A stretch of 64,000 bases of DNA from Stromatinia cepivora (Eukaryota > Ascomycota > Leotiomycetes > Helotiales > Sclerotiniaceae): assembly GCA_014898415.1 (NCBI GenBank), contig RCTD01000002.1, positions 1,364,001-1,428,000 of the forward strand, in the 5' to 3' direction. This document shows, piece by piece, positions 13,035 through 26,007 of this stretch (positions are counted from its first letter, which is position 1; every line of letters starts with the position of its first letter). The notes beneath the pieces were generated by a model. It saw nothing but the letters and a program-made list of their open reading frames with translations. It searched no databases and was not told where the DNA came from. Position numbers and translations under genes: made by a program.

Positions 13035-14796
13035 ATGTCCGCATCACATACCCCTGGATCCTCCAGCGGCAATTCCCACAATGGTTCGGAAACTACACCC
13101 ACGCCTAAACCCTCCCGTTATCGTCAATTCATAGATGACATATCCATAAATCGCAATGCATATTTCCTCACAATCATCGCTTCATTCGGCGGCATGTTTT
13201 TCGGTTGGGACACTGGACTCATCGGCGGAATCCTCACCATGTCCTCCTTTCAAGATTCCTTCGGCCTCGACCCCGAATCCTCCTCTTTTACAAATCTCTC
13301 TGGAAATATCGTTTCTGTTCTGCAAGGAGGATGTTTCTTTGGCGCTATGTCGAGTTTCTATATTAGTGAGGTGTTTGGACGTAAAAAGGCGTTGCTTGTG
13401 GCTGATTTCTTCTTCCTCGTTGGATCTATTATCCAAACTACGAGCGGGATTAATACCACTAGTTTAGGTCAGCTTTATGTAGGAAGATTTATTGGAGGGT
13501 TTGGGGTCGGATTAGTGAGTGCGGTCGTGCCGACTTATATTGGGGAAAATGCGAATAAGGAAATTAGAGGAAGATGCGTGGGGTGTATGCAGTTATTTAA
13601 TGTGTACGTTTCTCTACCTTTGCCACTTTACTTTTATAGGAAGAAGAAGACGAAGCGAACTAACACATCCCAGAACAGGTATCATGCTCGCCTACTTCAT
13701 AAATTTTGGCATGAACAAAAACGTGGCCGGCAATAATCCCCTAAAATGGCGCATCCCATTCGCTCTACAAACGCTACCTGGCGTCCTTCTCGGACTCGGA
13801 CTCTTTTTCCAAAACGAAAGTCCCCGGTGGCTCGTCGAAAAAGACCAACACGAAAAAGCCCTCCAAGCCCTCTCACACGTGCGTCGTCGCTCCCCAACAG
13901 ATCCCCTCATACAACGCGAATACAATGAAATCATTGCTGATTTCCATGGGAAAGAAAAATTAACCCTTCTCCGACAAATGAAGCTTACGATGTCAAACAA
14001 AGCTTCATTTTATGCGGTCTCTATGGCTGCTATACTGCAATTTTGGCAGCAGTGGACGGGCACGAATAGTATCAATTATTATTCACCGCAAATCTTCTCA
14101 ACGGTTGGTCTTACGGGTACATCGGCAGGCCTATTCGCAACGGGAATTTATGGTGTCGTGAAGGTGTGTATTACCGCGCTGGGGCTCATGTTTGCGACAG
14201 AGCAAATCGGAAGGAAGTGGTGCTTAATCGTCGGAGGGCTCGGGCAGGCTTTCGCCATGTTCTATATTGGAATAAACCAAGCTGTTAATCCTCCCGTTGC
14301 CGGAGCTCCACTAAACGGGAACTCGATATTTGCAATTATTTGCGTATATTTATTCGTAGTCTTCTATTCCTTCGGATGGGGACCCATCCCTTTCGTCCTC
14401 AGCTCCGAATGTTCTCCAAACCATCTCCGCAGTTTCAGTATGGCACTTGCGATTGCCGTACAATGGTTATTCAACTTTATCATCTCGAAGATTACGCCGT
14501 TTATGCTGAGTGGGATTACATATGGGACTTTCTTGCTTTTTGGAGGCTGTTGTGTGTTGATGACGGTGTATGCGGTGATTTGTGTACCGGAGACGATGAA
14601 TGTGCCGTTGGAGAGGATTCATACGCTTTTTGAAGGGGATATTATTAAAGGGGCGTGTAAGGATACGATACCGAGGTATAGGAGGTCGAATAGGTTGAGG
14701 GAAATGCGGAGGGAGGATAGAGAGGAGGGGTTGGGAAAGGGGGATGGGGAGAATGTGATGAGTGTGCATGTTGAGAGGGTGGATGGAGGGGTTTAG
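13035..14796 (+). CDS. MFS sugar (hexose) transporter
   Basis: Twelve-span major-facilitator sugar porter in the plasma membrane, moving hexoses or related polyols/quinate. Two exons, 13035-13603 and 13674-14796, joined by a 70-nt intron, give about 563 residues. The splice gives the conserved CMQLFNVTGIMLAYF. Seen: GMFFGWDTGLIGG in the first membrane span, the signature GRFIGGFGVGLVSAVVPTYI followed by GENANKEIRGR, NESPRWLVEK after span 6, QQWTGTNSINYYSPQ in span 7, and PETMNVPLE with a basic tail after span 12. ATG 13035 was chosen over the upstream non-ATG opening because it directly precedes a typical soluble N-tail. The exact sugar is not predictable. No break seen. Confidence 0.93.
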
Positions 14797-15815
14797 AAGT
14801 GGGACTGGATGGCTGGACTTGGGAGGAGAGACTTTAAGATGCTGGGGAGTTGGATAATGGTTAATGAGACACATAGTTGATGGTAGAAAGGTTTAGAGCC
14901 GATGAACTTATAGATTTCATGCTCAGTCCCACTCTGGGATTTTGATAGTCCAACAATTATGTATATAATAACATAAGGTGGTTTTTCAAGTGCCACTTGA
15001 GTACAATAATACTTGATCAAACGATTTCACGGTAAACTAGACAGAACTCTTCCTTATAATTTCAAATCGACATTGTTCTGAGGATTTCACATGATTTAGG
15101 AGATTGAGCTTTGAAAGATTAGATTTCCGAGATCCAAAGAATTCAGGAGATTAAGAACTTACATTCCTCAGAAATATTGCAGAACCCAACAGTTTGTCTG
15201 AAAACCCCCTAATAATAGGCCTTTATACTATTTAAAATAGAAGTTATATTAAAATAAAATAGGAATGCAGAACATAATCAAATTTTCTATTGTAGTATCA
15301 AAGCATTAAGAAGTATCTCTATTGAATACAAACATTGTTTTAGGAACCTTGTTGAACCATTGTTCAGTGAGTATATATAAACTTGGCAAACTCATCTAAC
15401 CAAGGAATAAACTCTGTAGATGAATAGGTAGAGAAAAACTTTTGGATTCGGCGATTTCGACGATTAATTTGGAATGAATGATGAGATGAATACCATGAAT
15501 GCTATAAATCATATATACGCATTTTGTTTGTTACTGTTGGCTCGTATATTTTTAATGTTCAGCTGTGAAGGGGAGAATGGAATTTATATTTAAATTGGTT
15601 TTCGCAAATGCGGGGTAACCATGTTCCGCATCATTTCTCCAGAACATCACATCACTCAATACTTCGAGCAATTAAATGGGAGGATGTAGGTAATGAGTAC
15701 TCAGCATCAATTGAACCCGCCATTTAACGAGACACCACTCAATATACATCCCAATTTATTGAAACAGCATTGCATCGATATATCGGACTGCAGTAATAAG
15801 CAAAGCACGATTTCA
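14797..15815. other. Spacer left of the transposon block
   Basis: About 1 kb, increasingly AT-rich towards the right. Only short non-conserved open frames; no gene, RNA or repeat recognised. Confidence 0.4.
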
Positions 15816-16431
15816 ATGGCGAGACTTCAAGATCTTCCACGAGAGCTCAGCTCTATGATATGGGAGATGGCTTTGGCTTCGACTTTTATCCCAAGGGTTA
15901 TATCTCTGCAGTGGCAGAGCTAGCACGGTTCTGTTCTTTATACCTCAGAGTCCGGGAAGTCATTGCTCACACGTTCCGGTGTTCAATCAGGTTCTATGGC
16001 ATTCAAGTTATACCACGACTGACGGCTTTTTGCTTATCTTCGGGGCTATCAAACCTGGAGCTTCAAAATAACTAGGACGAAGTTGGGAATGTCGATTCGA
16101 ATTCCAGCATCGATACAGTGCTTCCGCCTGCTAAAATTGCCGAGAACAGAATCGAAAATAATACTCGAGCCTGCCCTCTTCACAAGATTCGCGATGATTC
16201 TCCCCTCCTACCGAATCAAATACAACGAATGGCTTTCCATTATTGCGTCTTATGCCACACTTTCGAAGGAACAAGAGTCTGATATGGAAATTGTCACTGT
16301 TCATAGCTCTGAAGGAGCTGGTATTGGTTAAACAAAAGGGGCCTAATGGCAACTTTCAGTTGCCATACCAGAGCCATGCACCTGTCAGGTTGCAGGGCCT
16401 GCATTTCTGGCATGCTCTCAGCCCTAATGAC
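15816..16431 (+). pseudogene. 2EXR (F-box-like) domain protein, 5' part, split by a Copia insertion
   Basis: The first 25 or so residues show the 2EXR opening: LPRELSSMIWEMAL followed by a short gap and PRVIS, as in a large family of Leotiomycete and other fungal proteins of unknown role. Matching pieces then continue in changing frames: a plus-strand segment IQRMAFHYCVLC, and in another frame ALKELVLVK, which is the usual end-of-domain motif. So at least two frameshifts separate the pieces. The frame that runs into the retrotransposon ends at the target site ATGAC and stays open on the far side (27019 to about 27194), which supports a former single gene interrupted at 16432. Decayed; no function expected. 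Confidence 0.62.
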
Positions 16432-16960
16432 TCTTGGAGGAGGTTGATTGGTTAATAATAATGACTAATATAGTAATAATACTATTCACTATTATTATAG
16501 TGGAAGACTTAGTTATATAGCTTAAAAGAGTGATCGAATATATAATGGTTGAAGTCAAAATATAAGTATATTGAATATTGAATTTATTTTGCTTGTTTTT
16601 CAGAAGAATTCTTTGAAGAAAATCTTCTTATTTATAGTATTTGATAAGATTCTATGAAATTCTATAATATTCTATGATTATAAATAAGATCGATTTAAAT
16701 CGAATCTTATAGAATCATTTTATATAATGAAATGAAATAGTAACCAATAATATTTAACCTTAGAAATAAGAAAGTTCTATACGCTTCCATCACATTCTAT
16801 TCCATTATAAATCATTCTAGTATGATATATGATCGAAATTTCATATAATAATAAAATTTAATAATATTAAATTATATTATTAATATATCACGTGATCATA
16901 TAACCATCGGTTCGGTTAATATTATTAAGTGATTTAATAAACTTATTAGAAATTCTTATA
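16432..16960 (-). repeat. Left LTR of the outer Copia element (3' LTR on the minus strand)
   Basis: 529 bp, the same length as the right copy. It differs from it at ten positions, all within the first 200 bp, and each time the left copy has G or C where the right has A or T. Confidence 0.92.
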
Positions 16961-16997
16961 CACCCCCTTAATAAGTATATTAAATATTTTAATAATA

Positions 16998-18560
16998 TCA
17001 ATATAAATTAATCTGTTTTAAAAATTCGATTAATTTAATTCGAGCTAATGGCTTAGTAAGGCCATCGGCTTTTTGATCATTAGTTGATATATAAATCAGA
17101 TCTAGATCGCCTGAATTTATAATATCTTTAATATAATAAAACTGTATTGCAATATGCTTGTTTCTTTCGTGAAAAATAGGGTTTTTAGCAAGAGCTAATG
17201 CAGTTTGGTTATCTGTATATAATGGAAATTTATCTTGTTTATACAGATTTAATTCTATTAATAGTTTTTTAATATATATAGCCTTTTTAGCTGCTATATT
17301 AATAGCTATAAATTCAGCTTCTGAAATTGATTGGGCTACAACCGATTGTAGCTTAGATTTCCAGTTAATAGGTCCTTCGGCTAATATAAATACGTATCCA
17401 TTAGTTGATTTATATGTATTAATTTCATTCTCATAATCTGAATTATAATAATCTTTAATATAAGGGTCATTATTATTGCGTTTATAATTAATCCCTTTAT
17501 TAATAGTGTCCTTTAAATATCTTAGTATTCTTTTAACGGCTTGAATATGTATAAAGCTAGGATTAGATGAAAAACTAGCTAATCTACTGATGTAAAAAGC
17601 TATATCTAATCTAGTTTCAAGTGACAAATATAATAAAGAACCAATAATTTCTTGATATAATTTTATATCATTATTATTAGCTTTTTCTTTATTATAATAA
17701 AGTTTTATTTTTGGATCCATTGGAATGGAAACAGGGTGTGATTCTAGTATTCCAAATTTAGCTAATACCTTTTTGGTATATTCTGATTGATGTAGTTTTA
17801 AATTATTTGTATTTCTTTTGATTTGAATGCCTAGATAATCTTTTATAGGCCCTAGATCTTTTAAATCGAAATGCTTTTTAAGATTATTAATAAATTCATT
17901 AATAACCTTTTGATTTAAAACTATAATAGCTATATCATCGACATATATACTAAGAATGATATTTTTATTTTTATTAATAAAAATATATTCTTCAATAATT
18001 AGATTATAAAAATCTAATTTGTTTAGAACGATTTTTAAAATATAATACCAAATTCGGGTTTATTATTTTAAACCATATAATACTTTATTTAATTTTAAAG
18101 CTTTATTATTTAGTTTATTAAAACCTTCAAAGGGTTTTAATATTAGAGATGTATCGATATCACCCTGAACAAAAGCTAATACCATATCGATTTTATGAAT
18201 TAACTAATCATTTTGAAGGGCTAATACGAATAATAATTTCCAGATCATTAATTTAATCACTAATACATGAGTATCAATATAATCTAGGCTATATAATTGC
18301 TCAAAACCTTTAACAACGAATCTGGCTTTGAATTCAATAAAATCACCTAAATCCTTTATTTTATAAATCTATTTAGTTTTAAGGGTTTTATTATTATTAA
18401 GATTATTAATAATATCCCAGGTTTTATTCAATTCAAGGATATTTATTTCATAATTTATAGCTTTTAATTAATATTCTTTATCCGATAAGTTAATTGCTTC
18501 TTTATAAGATTTTGGTTCGATTAATATATAATCAGGTTTTTTAATAATAATTTTATTATT
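16998..18560 (-). pseudogene. Copia reverse transcriptase and RNase H of the outer element
   Basis: Minus-strand coding remnant. From the right: RT region with scattered stops, including VKGFEQLYSLDY, DMVLAFVQGDID, the catalytic YVDDIAI and the GPIKDYLGIQIKR segment; then an open stretch 17720-16998 of about 240 codons with the Copia RNase H hallmarks RLASFSSNPS, AVKRILRYLKDT, SEAEFIAI, DNQTALALAKNP, HIAIQFYYIKD and DGLTKPLA. The stop lies just inside the left LTR junction. Several in-frame stops (for example where a glutamine or tryptophan codon is expected) show the copy is dead. In intact relatives RT and integrase are one polyprotein; here only the linker and RT/RNase H remain. Confidence 0.88.
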
Positions 18561-18564
18561 ATTT

Positions 18565-19076
18565 TTAAACTGAGTATCGAAAGTTAATTGAAGGTTTTTT
18601 CGAATTTTCATTATCGATTTCGAATTGTACCCCTTTATTAATCGAATTAAAATACTCAGAAAGAGTTAGGTCATAATATGATACTCTATTATGATTATAT
18701 GAAAATCCTTTATTTTCAGGTTTTAGTGTTTTAATTCGTTTAGAAATTCGAATTTCAGGTTTTTTAGGGGTTCCTTCCTCGATTTCATTATTTAAGCATT
18801 CTGATTCGACTATTCTCTCTTCAGGAATTGGATTTTGTACTATAATTGAAGTTGAATTTTCTTCTTTTTCATTTATAGTATTAATAGGTTCGAAATCAGG
18901 ACTTTCTTCTTCCAAAATATTTAAATCCTGATTTTTATATTCATCGGAATATTTTAAATTCCCTTGAATATCTAGACTGAATTTTTCGAATTTATTCGAT
19001 ATATCGGGAATATCAAAGGGTTTTCGATTTATTATTTGATGGAATTTGCCGAATTTGCCTGATTCGCATATATTTA
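18565..19076 (-). pseudogene. Copia gag-pre-integrase end and integrase-RT linker of the outer element
   Basis: Minus-strand frame continuing from the right half across the nested insertion. It begins with the zinc-binding tail CES followed by GKFGKFHQIINRKP of the gag-pre-integrase domain and then passes directly into an acidic, serine-rich linker ending with RISKRIKTLKPENKG, the normal bridge before RT. The catalytic integrase core that should lie between (DxxGP, D..D..E) is absent, so this looks like an internal deletion of several hundred base pairs at about 19000. Confidence 0.72.
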
Positions 19077-19081
19077 AATCA

Positions 19082-19247
19082 TGTTGGAAATGAGGCCATC
19101 ATAGGATTAGAATTGAGGCCACGAGACCACAATGATGTACAGACCATATTTAGGGATAACCTCAATTCTACTCCTACTAGAATTATAGATCCTTAGTTCA
19201 ATCTATATAGTTAACAATACTATTATTTCCTGCACCAAAAGTTAATA
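19082..19247 (+). repeat. 5' LTR of the nested Copia element
   Basis: 166 bp, ends AGTTAATA. Followed by a possible primer-binding site (TTATGAGATCCG), which I can only call weakly similar to Copia sites complementary to initiator tRNA. Confidence 0.88.
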
Positions 19248-19845
19248 GATTATGAGATCCGATTGCACAGTAATAATTAGAAAGCAAAGCAAATCAAAAA
19301 AGGATTAGTATAATTAGTAGGGGTAAAACAGAATGAAAATCAGAGTTTTTATACAATACCATTGAAGTAGAATTGAAATATGACAATATAGCTTATAATT
19401 TATAATATCATAGGCCAAAACGGAGAGTAGTCTGTACAATATCGATATAGAATTATAGCAAAGGCGAAAAGCAAGTTTGCATAACTATAAGAAAACATAT
19501 TATAATACAATCTTATAAATTTTTTTATTGTTTTATTTTTATATTTCTTTATTATTTTAAATTTATTTGTTGTATACCTTTTTTTTTAAGATCATTTTAA
19601 AAATCTGAAGATTATCTTTGATATCTATCAAATAGCAAGAAATCTTTATAATATCGGAATCAAATAACCTTTTGAAGTTCGATCAAAACAATTATGAATG
19701 ATAATTCAGATAAACGAAGATATAATTGAAAGGGAAAGGATGGTTTTATATAATTGATCAAATATTAAACGAATATATGTAGATTGCAGGATCCAATATA
19801 GTATCTGCTTATAAGATCAATAATTGTATATGTTACAATGTCGAG

Positions 19846-22800
19846 TTGAAATCAGAATATTTAAAGGACGAAGTGAATATATTATTATATATTTGTATAA
19901 CATTCAATGATAATGATAAAGTCTTTATTGATAAATATTCAATAGTATATACATTTTGGAGATATTTTAAATCAAAATATATTAGAATCAATATAGTTAC
20001 AGTCAATATATATATGACAATAATCCAGAACTTCAAATTCCAATCCAATATTCATTCCGATATAACTATTATCGAAACTTGGGATAAATTAAAAGAGTAT
20101 AGAAGGAAATTAGGAGTTGCAGATAAAAGCTATTGATTAGTATATCAAGATATTGTTTTGTTTTTGGTTTTAATATATAATCTTTTAATCGATTATCAAA
20201 GAGTAATGGATATATTGGATATCCAAATTAGCTTTAGTATTGATGATAAGATTAAGTATTTATAGGTTAAGGAACTTCATTTTAAAGATAGATCAGAGTT
20301 AACGCAAATTACAAAAGAATCTAAATATATTTTTTAATATCAAGAATCAAATTTCGAGATCCTAAATAATATTTACGATCTGTATCAAAAAGAAAATCAT
20401 TATATACAAAACTATCTGTATTTAATACGAACTAGTAAACTTCTTTATAGTTATCTTCATTATTAAAGGAGAAGGGGATCATCGAATCCGAAGAAGGTTT
20501 ATTTCAATAAAAAAGATCAAGTACACCCTATTAATAATATTTTTGAATTAGATTCCAATATTAAGGATATAATAAAAAAAGATTATAATTTGATAAAGGA
20601 AATTATTAATAAGGCTTTTCTTAGTAAATGGTATACTGATATAGGTGCTTTTTCATATATATCTGATCAATCTTCATTATTCAAATTAATAGAATCTATT
20701 GTTAAACGAAGGATAAAGGTTGGTGGAGGAATGATATATTATCGTTATTAGGATTTAATAAATATAGTATACAAAGATGGTTTTAAGATATTACTTTCAA
20801 ATATATTATATATATCAAAGCTAAAAGTAAACTTGTTGTCAGAAAAAAGGATCTGCGAAATAGGGTTGTAAGGGGAATTCAACTTTTATTATATGTATTT
20901 CAAGAAGGATAATAAGAAAGTCATCCGTACTAGAATATAAGATAGAATGTATATGGTTTTATATATGACCAAAGGATATAAGGATATAGCTCTCTATTCT
21001 AGTATATACCAAAATGATCAGGAAAAAGGCTTTTCTTCAAAGATAATCGATAGTATCAAAGATATCGATAACGAATTAATATTTAAGGAGAAAGAGAGAT
21101 ATTTGTTATAGTATCAAAGATTCAATCATCTAGATTCAAACAAAATCAAGAATTTATATAAAGTATTTAATATAATTAAATTGATAAAGATCCCAATTGA
21201 ATTAAATATCTGCAAAATATATATATTTATCAAGATGATCAATTATATTCCGAAGCAATTGAATCTGTATAAATCAAAAAGACTCGAACTTATACATTTC
21301 GATATTACAGGACCATTCCCAAAATCGATTCGAGGAAATCGTTATTTCATATTGATCATTGATAATTGTATAAGAGTAAATTGGATCATATCATTTAAAC
21401 AAAAGGACGATGCAATTCAAATATTGAAAACTTGGAAAAAGGAAATGGAATTAGTTACTAAAGAAAAGATCATTGTAGTTAGGACTAACAATGCACCGAA
21501 ACTCTTATAAGTTATTCATGAATGATCATCAGGTATACAATCCGAAGTTATAACAATTGCCTTTTTATATCAAAACGGATCTGCAAAACAGAATATAAGG
21601 ATTGTAAAAGCAAATATAAAAGCAATACTAAAAGAAATTGGATTATTATTAGAATTTTGGAACGAAGTTATAAAATACAATACTTATATCAGGAATTGTA
21701 TTAATATTGATCCTGATATAAATGGAATAGATCGATCCTTTATAAAAGCTTTTACAGATACAATACTAGATATAAAGATATACAAAGTTTGAAGAAGTAA
21801 ATATTATATTTATATCAATCCCAAGATTATTCTGAAAGGGCAAAGATATAACAAATTGCAGGATATTTCGAGAATTGGTATATTCCTAAGGTATTCAAAA
21901 GTTACGAATAAATATATCAAAATGTATTCTCCAGAATTAGATTATATATTTCGATTAAGCAAAGTAATTATAGATAAATCTTATCGAGGAGGAGATTTGG
22001 ATCTTAAATTAAGAAATTGTGAATCAGATTTATAAAGAATAAAGAATATAGAATCAGATCGAAAATCTTGTGGTAGACTGGCAGTAAACAAGGCATTTTC
22101 TCTATTCTCAATATTAAATGCAATATTTATATTATCTTTGTTCTAAGTGTTTTCTCTAATAGATATTATATCGAATTTAATGATTATATTAAGTACCCCA
22201 ATTATCAAATTGAAATCAGGTAAATTAGATATATCAATATCAATATATGATAAAGATAAAGATGGCAATATCCAGAAAACAAATCAAGAATCTTCTTTTA
22301 AGAATACTTCAGATATTGAATCCATCATTTCAAAGGGTTCAGTTCAAAAATCAACTTTTGCAAATCTTGAATTTATATTAGGAGCAAAATTTAAGATTAT
22401 CTTAAATTTTGTTGATAAGTTTATTTCAATAGGATCAAAAAGCGAAGTAAATTTATAATCATTTGAGATCGAACAAAAAGATGAAATAGATTTTGAAAAC
22501 AAATCCTTAAGGTATCTAATATGAAAACAGAAAAGAGATATAGAACAAAATTCTGAAAAAGAACAGGAAAATAAGATTATAAGGGTATTGATTGCGATAT
22601 TTATATAGGCCAAAATTTAAGAAAGTATAGAATATATTATAATTGTAATCCCGATTATTTATAAGATAGACCCTTATATTAAAGACAAAATCATTTCAGA
22701 TTTCATGATTTCATTGATAGATACAAATAATATAGAAGATGTAGTATATCCGGCCGAAGAAATTCTAAAAATCAAAATATTAAGAACTTATAAGGAAGCA

Positions 22801-24365
22801 ATATCGGATCAAAAATACTCTGAAAAATGGAAGGAAGTCATCCAAAAGGAAATCATATCCTTGGTTTAAAATGGTATTTGGAAAGAATATATACTCCTTA
22901 AAGAAAGTAATTTGATTTCGACAAAATAAATATTTATAATTAAAACCAAGAATAACAAGGTAGAACAATTCAAAGCAAGATTAATGGTTTGAGGGTTCAA
23001 TTAGATATTAGGAAAAGATTACAATGAAATATTTGTATCAATAATAAAACTAAATATACTCAAACTATTCCTAACTATCATCGCAAAAGAAAATTTGGAA
23101 TGTTTATATTTCGATATCAAAAACACCTTTACCGAATCATACTTGAAAGAAGAAATCTATTTTGAATTATCCCAAAATATCAAAGTCAAAAAGGGATATA
23201 TACTACAAGCCTTACAAAGCCTATATGATTTGAAGCAAATTAGAAGGAACTAAAGTTTACTATTAAAGAAAAAGCTTTTAGGCATAGATTTTGTATAAAG
23301 TTTGGTAGACCCATATTTATATATATCCAAAAACCGTAATATAATATTACTGATATATATCAACGATATTGTTATTGTATCGTACACATCATCACAAATC
23401 ACTTAATTCGATAAAAAATTATCGGCCTGTTTTAATATTAAGAATCTAAGGGAGATTAGTAAAATCCTAAATGTTAAAATCATTTGCAATAAAAAAATAT
23501 ATATATTAACTATAGATTAAAAAAATATCTCAATACTATACTAATCAAATATAATATTACATATAGATAACATCAAACTAAGAAACTACCAATAATAGAT
23601 TATACCCATTTCCGACCAATAATCGATAACGATGAATTAACAAATGTAAACGAATATCAATAATGAATAGAAAATATAATTCATCCAATAATATATATTC
23701 GACCAGATATAACATTTTCAATTGGAAGACTTTCACAATTTATGGTAAAACCAACAAAACATTATATTATAGCTTTGAAGAATCTGATGCGATATCTATG
23801 ATCAACAATCAAACAGAAATTATAATTCGGGTCAAAGGGAATACAATCTGATATCTGCAAAGAATATAATATGCCTAATAATACAATAAAGGTATATATA
23901 GATACAGATTGAATTAATAACAAATATAACCAGAAAAGTGTTTCAGGGGAAGTTGTAATATTCTACAAAGGCCTTATATCGTGGACTAATAAGAAACAAA
24001 TGTCTGTAGTTATCTTTAATACAAAATTAGAATATATTGCAATAGCAATATTCATTAAACAAAGGAAATAGATTGTACAAATACTCAAAGACCTATTCAG
24101 ATTAAGTTATATTAGAAAGAATGGAGATATGGTTCAGATACTTGATAATAATCAAGACGCTTTAACTTTAATCAAGAATCTATATTTACATAAACAATCC
24201 AAATATATAGATATCAACTATCATTTTATCAGGGATTTGATAGAAAAGGAGAAAATCGCCATTAATTATATCAATACATACGATATAATTGCCAACAAAA
24301 TGATGAAGCCTTATACAAGGATTGTTTTCGAAAGATTCAAGAAAATATTGGGATTAGTAATCTAG
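19846..24365 (+). pseudogene. Copia gag-pol remnant of the nested element
   Basis: Stop-riddled plus-strand polyprotein. Recognisable in order: a Gag part (19846-20136 and on), an aspartic protease remnant WYTDIGAFSYIS (about 20630) and a gag-pre-integrase part near 21110 with FNHLDSNKIK. The integrase start follows, LELIHFDITGPFPKS and GNRYFILIIDN (21270-21370). RT pieces are FKARLMV, LECLYFDIKNTFTESYLKEEIYFEL and SLYDLKQ (22970-23240). RNase H carries SWTNKKQMSV, LDNNQDALTLIKN, KYIDINYHFIRDLI and the Copia ending IIANKMMKPYTRIVFERFK, stop at 24363. Unlike the outer element, the integrase region is retained. Very high A+T and many stops show it has long been inactive. Confidence 0.85.
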
Positions 24366-24397
24366 AAGAATCGAATAGGATATCCTCAATAGGGGAG

Positions 24398-24563
24398 TAT
24401 TGGAAATAAGGCCATTATAGGATTAAAATTGAGGCCACGAAACTACAATAATACACAGATCATATTTAGGGATAACCTCAATTCTACTCCTATTAGAATT
24501 ATAGATCCTTAGTTCAATCTATATAGTCAACAATACTACTACTTCCTGCACCAAAAGTTAACA
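24398..24563 (+). repeat. 3' LTR of the nested Copia element
   Basis: 166 bp, equal in length to the 5' LTR, differing by about 15 transitions in both directions and no indels. Begins TATTGG where the other copy has TGTTGG. Confidence 0.88.
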
Positions 24564-24568
24564 AATCA

Positions 24569-26007
24569 GATATATTATTTTCTGATTTAATATTCAAGGA
24601 TTTAATTAAACGATCCTTATTAATGTGATCTAATCTTTTGTGTATTAGATTTAAATCGATTTTATTGGCTAATAACTCTGTTTTTTCAGATTCAGAGTTA
24701 TTTTCAATGCTTTTGATATATTTAGAATTTATTTTAAAATCTAAATAATAAGCATTATTGATCCAGGGAGCTATAGTTTTAATATTATATCTTTTATGGA
24801 TTAAATTGATTTTATTTCCTGATGGTATAATATGATTAACCCAGCCTTTAGTAGCTATTTTATTTGAGCTAATTATAGTTATAACTAATTTTGGTATATA
24901 ATATACCCCTTGAATAATAACTTCTGAATTATTATTAATAATAATTAGAATATCACCTATTCCTTCGATTGAAGTATTTTCATCATTAGCTATAATGATA
25001 TATTGATTTTTCAATGGTTTATAATTAATAAACCATTCCTTATTAGGGCAATAATGTTCTGTAACTCCTGAATCTAATATGAATTTGTATTTCGAAACAT
25101 CGACTGAATTAACTAATCCAATATTATGATTTATAATCATTAATTGCTTGTTTGAAAAAAGGTCCTCTCTATCCGAATTATTACTCGAATTATTATTCGA
25201 ATCAGAATTGAATTGCTTATTATTATTACCCTTATTATTCTTTAATTCAAGATATTTAATAAAGCATTTAGATTCTAAATAACCCTTCTTCCAGCAATAA
25301 CTACAATAAGGAGTTTTATTATTTTTAAAACCAGTCTTATTTGCATTGAAATCTATATTAGATTTCATTCTAACCTCTTTGAATATTAATTCAGAAAATA
25401 AATTATTTAAATCAATATTATTATTATTAGCTAATTCTTTAGCTAATTCTTTGTATTTTCGAGAGGCAAAATTATCGAATGAATTAGGTAGGCCTCTAAA
25501 AAGGAACCATGCAATAAAGGCCTTCGGAATTTCGTATTTCATCGATTTTAAATAATTATATAACGATTAGATAGAATTAATATATTCATCCATTCCATTA
25601 GAATTATTATAATTAGATTCTATTAATTTATTTAAATATCTTCCCATTAATTCTAAGGATGATTCTCCAAATATTTTATTAATAGATTCCCAAAGGGTTT
25701 TAGCCGAATTTTTATCTTTAAATCTTTCGATTAATTCGAAGCTAATTATAGATTTAATAGCTCCTAAAGCCCTTTTTTCATTTCGAAGATATTCAAAGAT
25801 TCTTTTATTAAATCTAATAGCTAATTCAGGGCTATAAGGTTCTCCTTTTTCATTAATATATAATGATTTATTTGGAGGAGTTTCGGAACCATCGATATAA
25901 GGCATAAAACCATTAATTTCAAGGTATAATTTAGCCTTATTTATCCATTCAATATAATTGGACCTCCCTTTCAAGGGTTCTCCTTTAAAATTTATACCGG
26001 AAGCCAT
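24569..26007 (-). pseudogene. Copia Gag, zinc knuckle and protease of the outer element
   Basis: Minus-strand gag begins at ATG 26007 (MASGINFKGEPLKGRSNYIEW, a Copia UBN2-type Gag start) and runs to a TAA at about 25564, then continues in the same frame to the nested insertion. The stop is where a glutamine codon would fit (CAA to TAA), so one point change splits the Gag. Downstream are a zinc knuckle CSYCWKKGYLESKC in which the histidine is replaced by tyrosine, the protease motif FILDSGVTEHYCP, and the gag-pre-integrase HKRLDHINKDRLI. Apart from these changes the frame is well kept, so the copy is younger than the one nested in it appears; faster decay of the nested copy may explain this. 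Confidence 0.85.

Larger units (their letters stand above)
19082..24563 (+). mobile_element. Nested, degenerate Ty1/Copia retrotransposon (plus strand)
   Basis: 5.48 kb element with 166-bp LTRs (19082-19247 and 24398-24563) and the 5-bp target duplication AATCA on both sides (19077-19081 and 24564-24568). The right LTR ends in CA and the left starts with TG; the partner dinucleotides have changed to TA. A purine tract AGGGGAG (24391-24397) directly precedes the right LTR. It inserted into the gag-pre-integrase codons of the outer element and, when removed with one AATCA copy, the outer frame reads on. All coding domains are present in Copia order but filled with stops. Confidence 0.93.
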
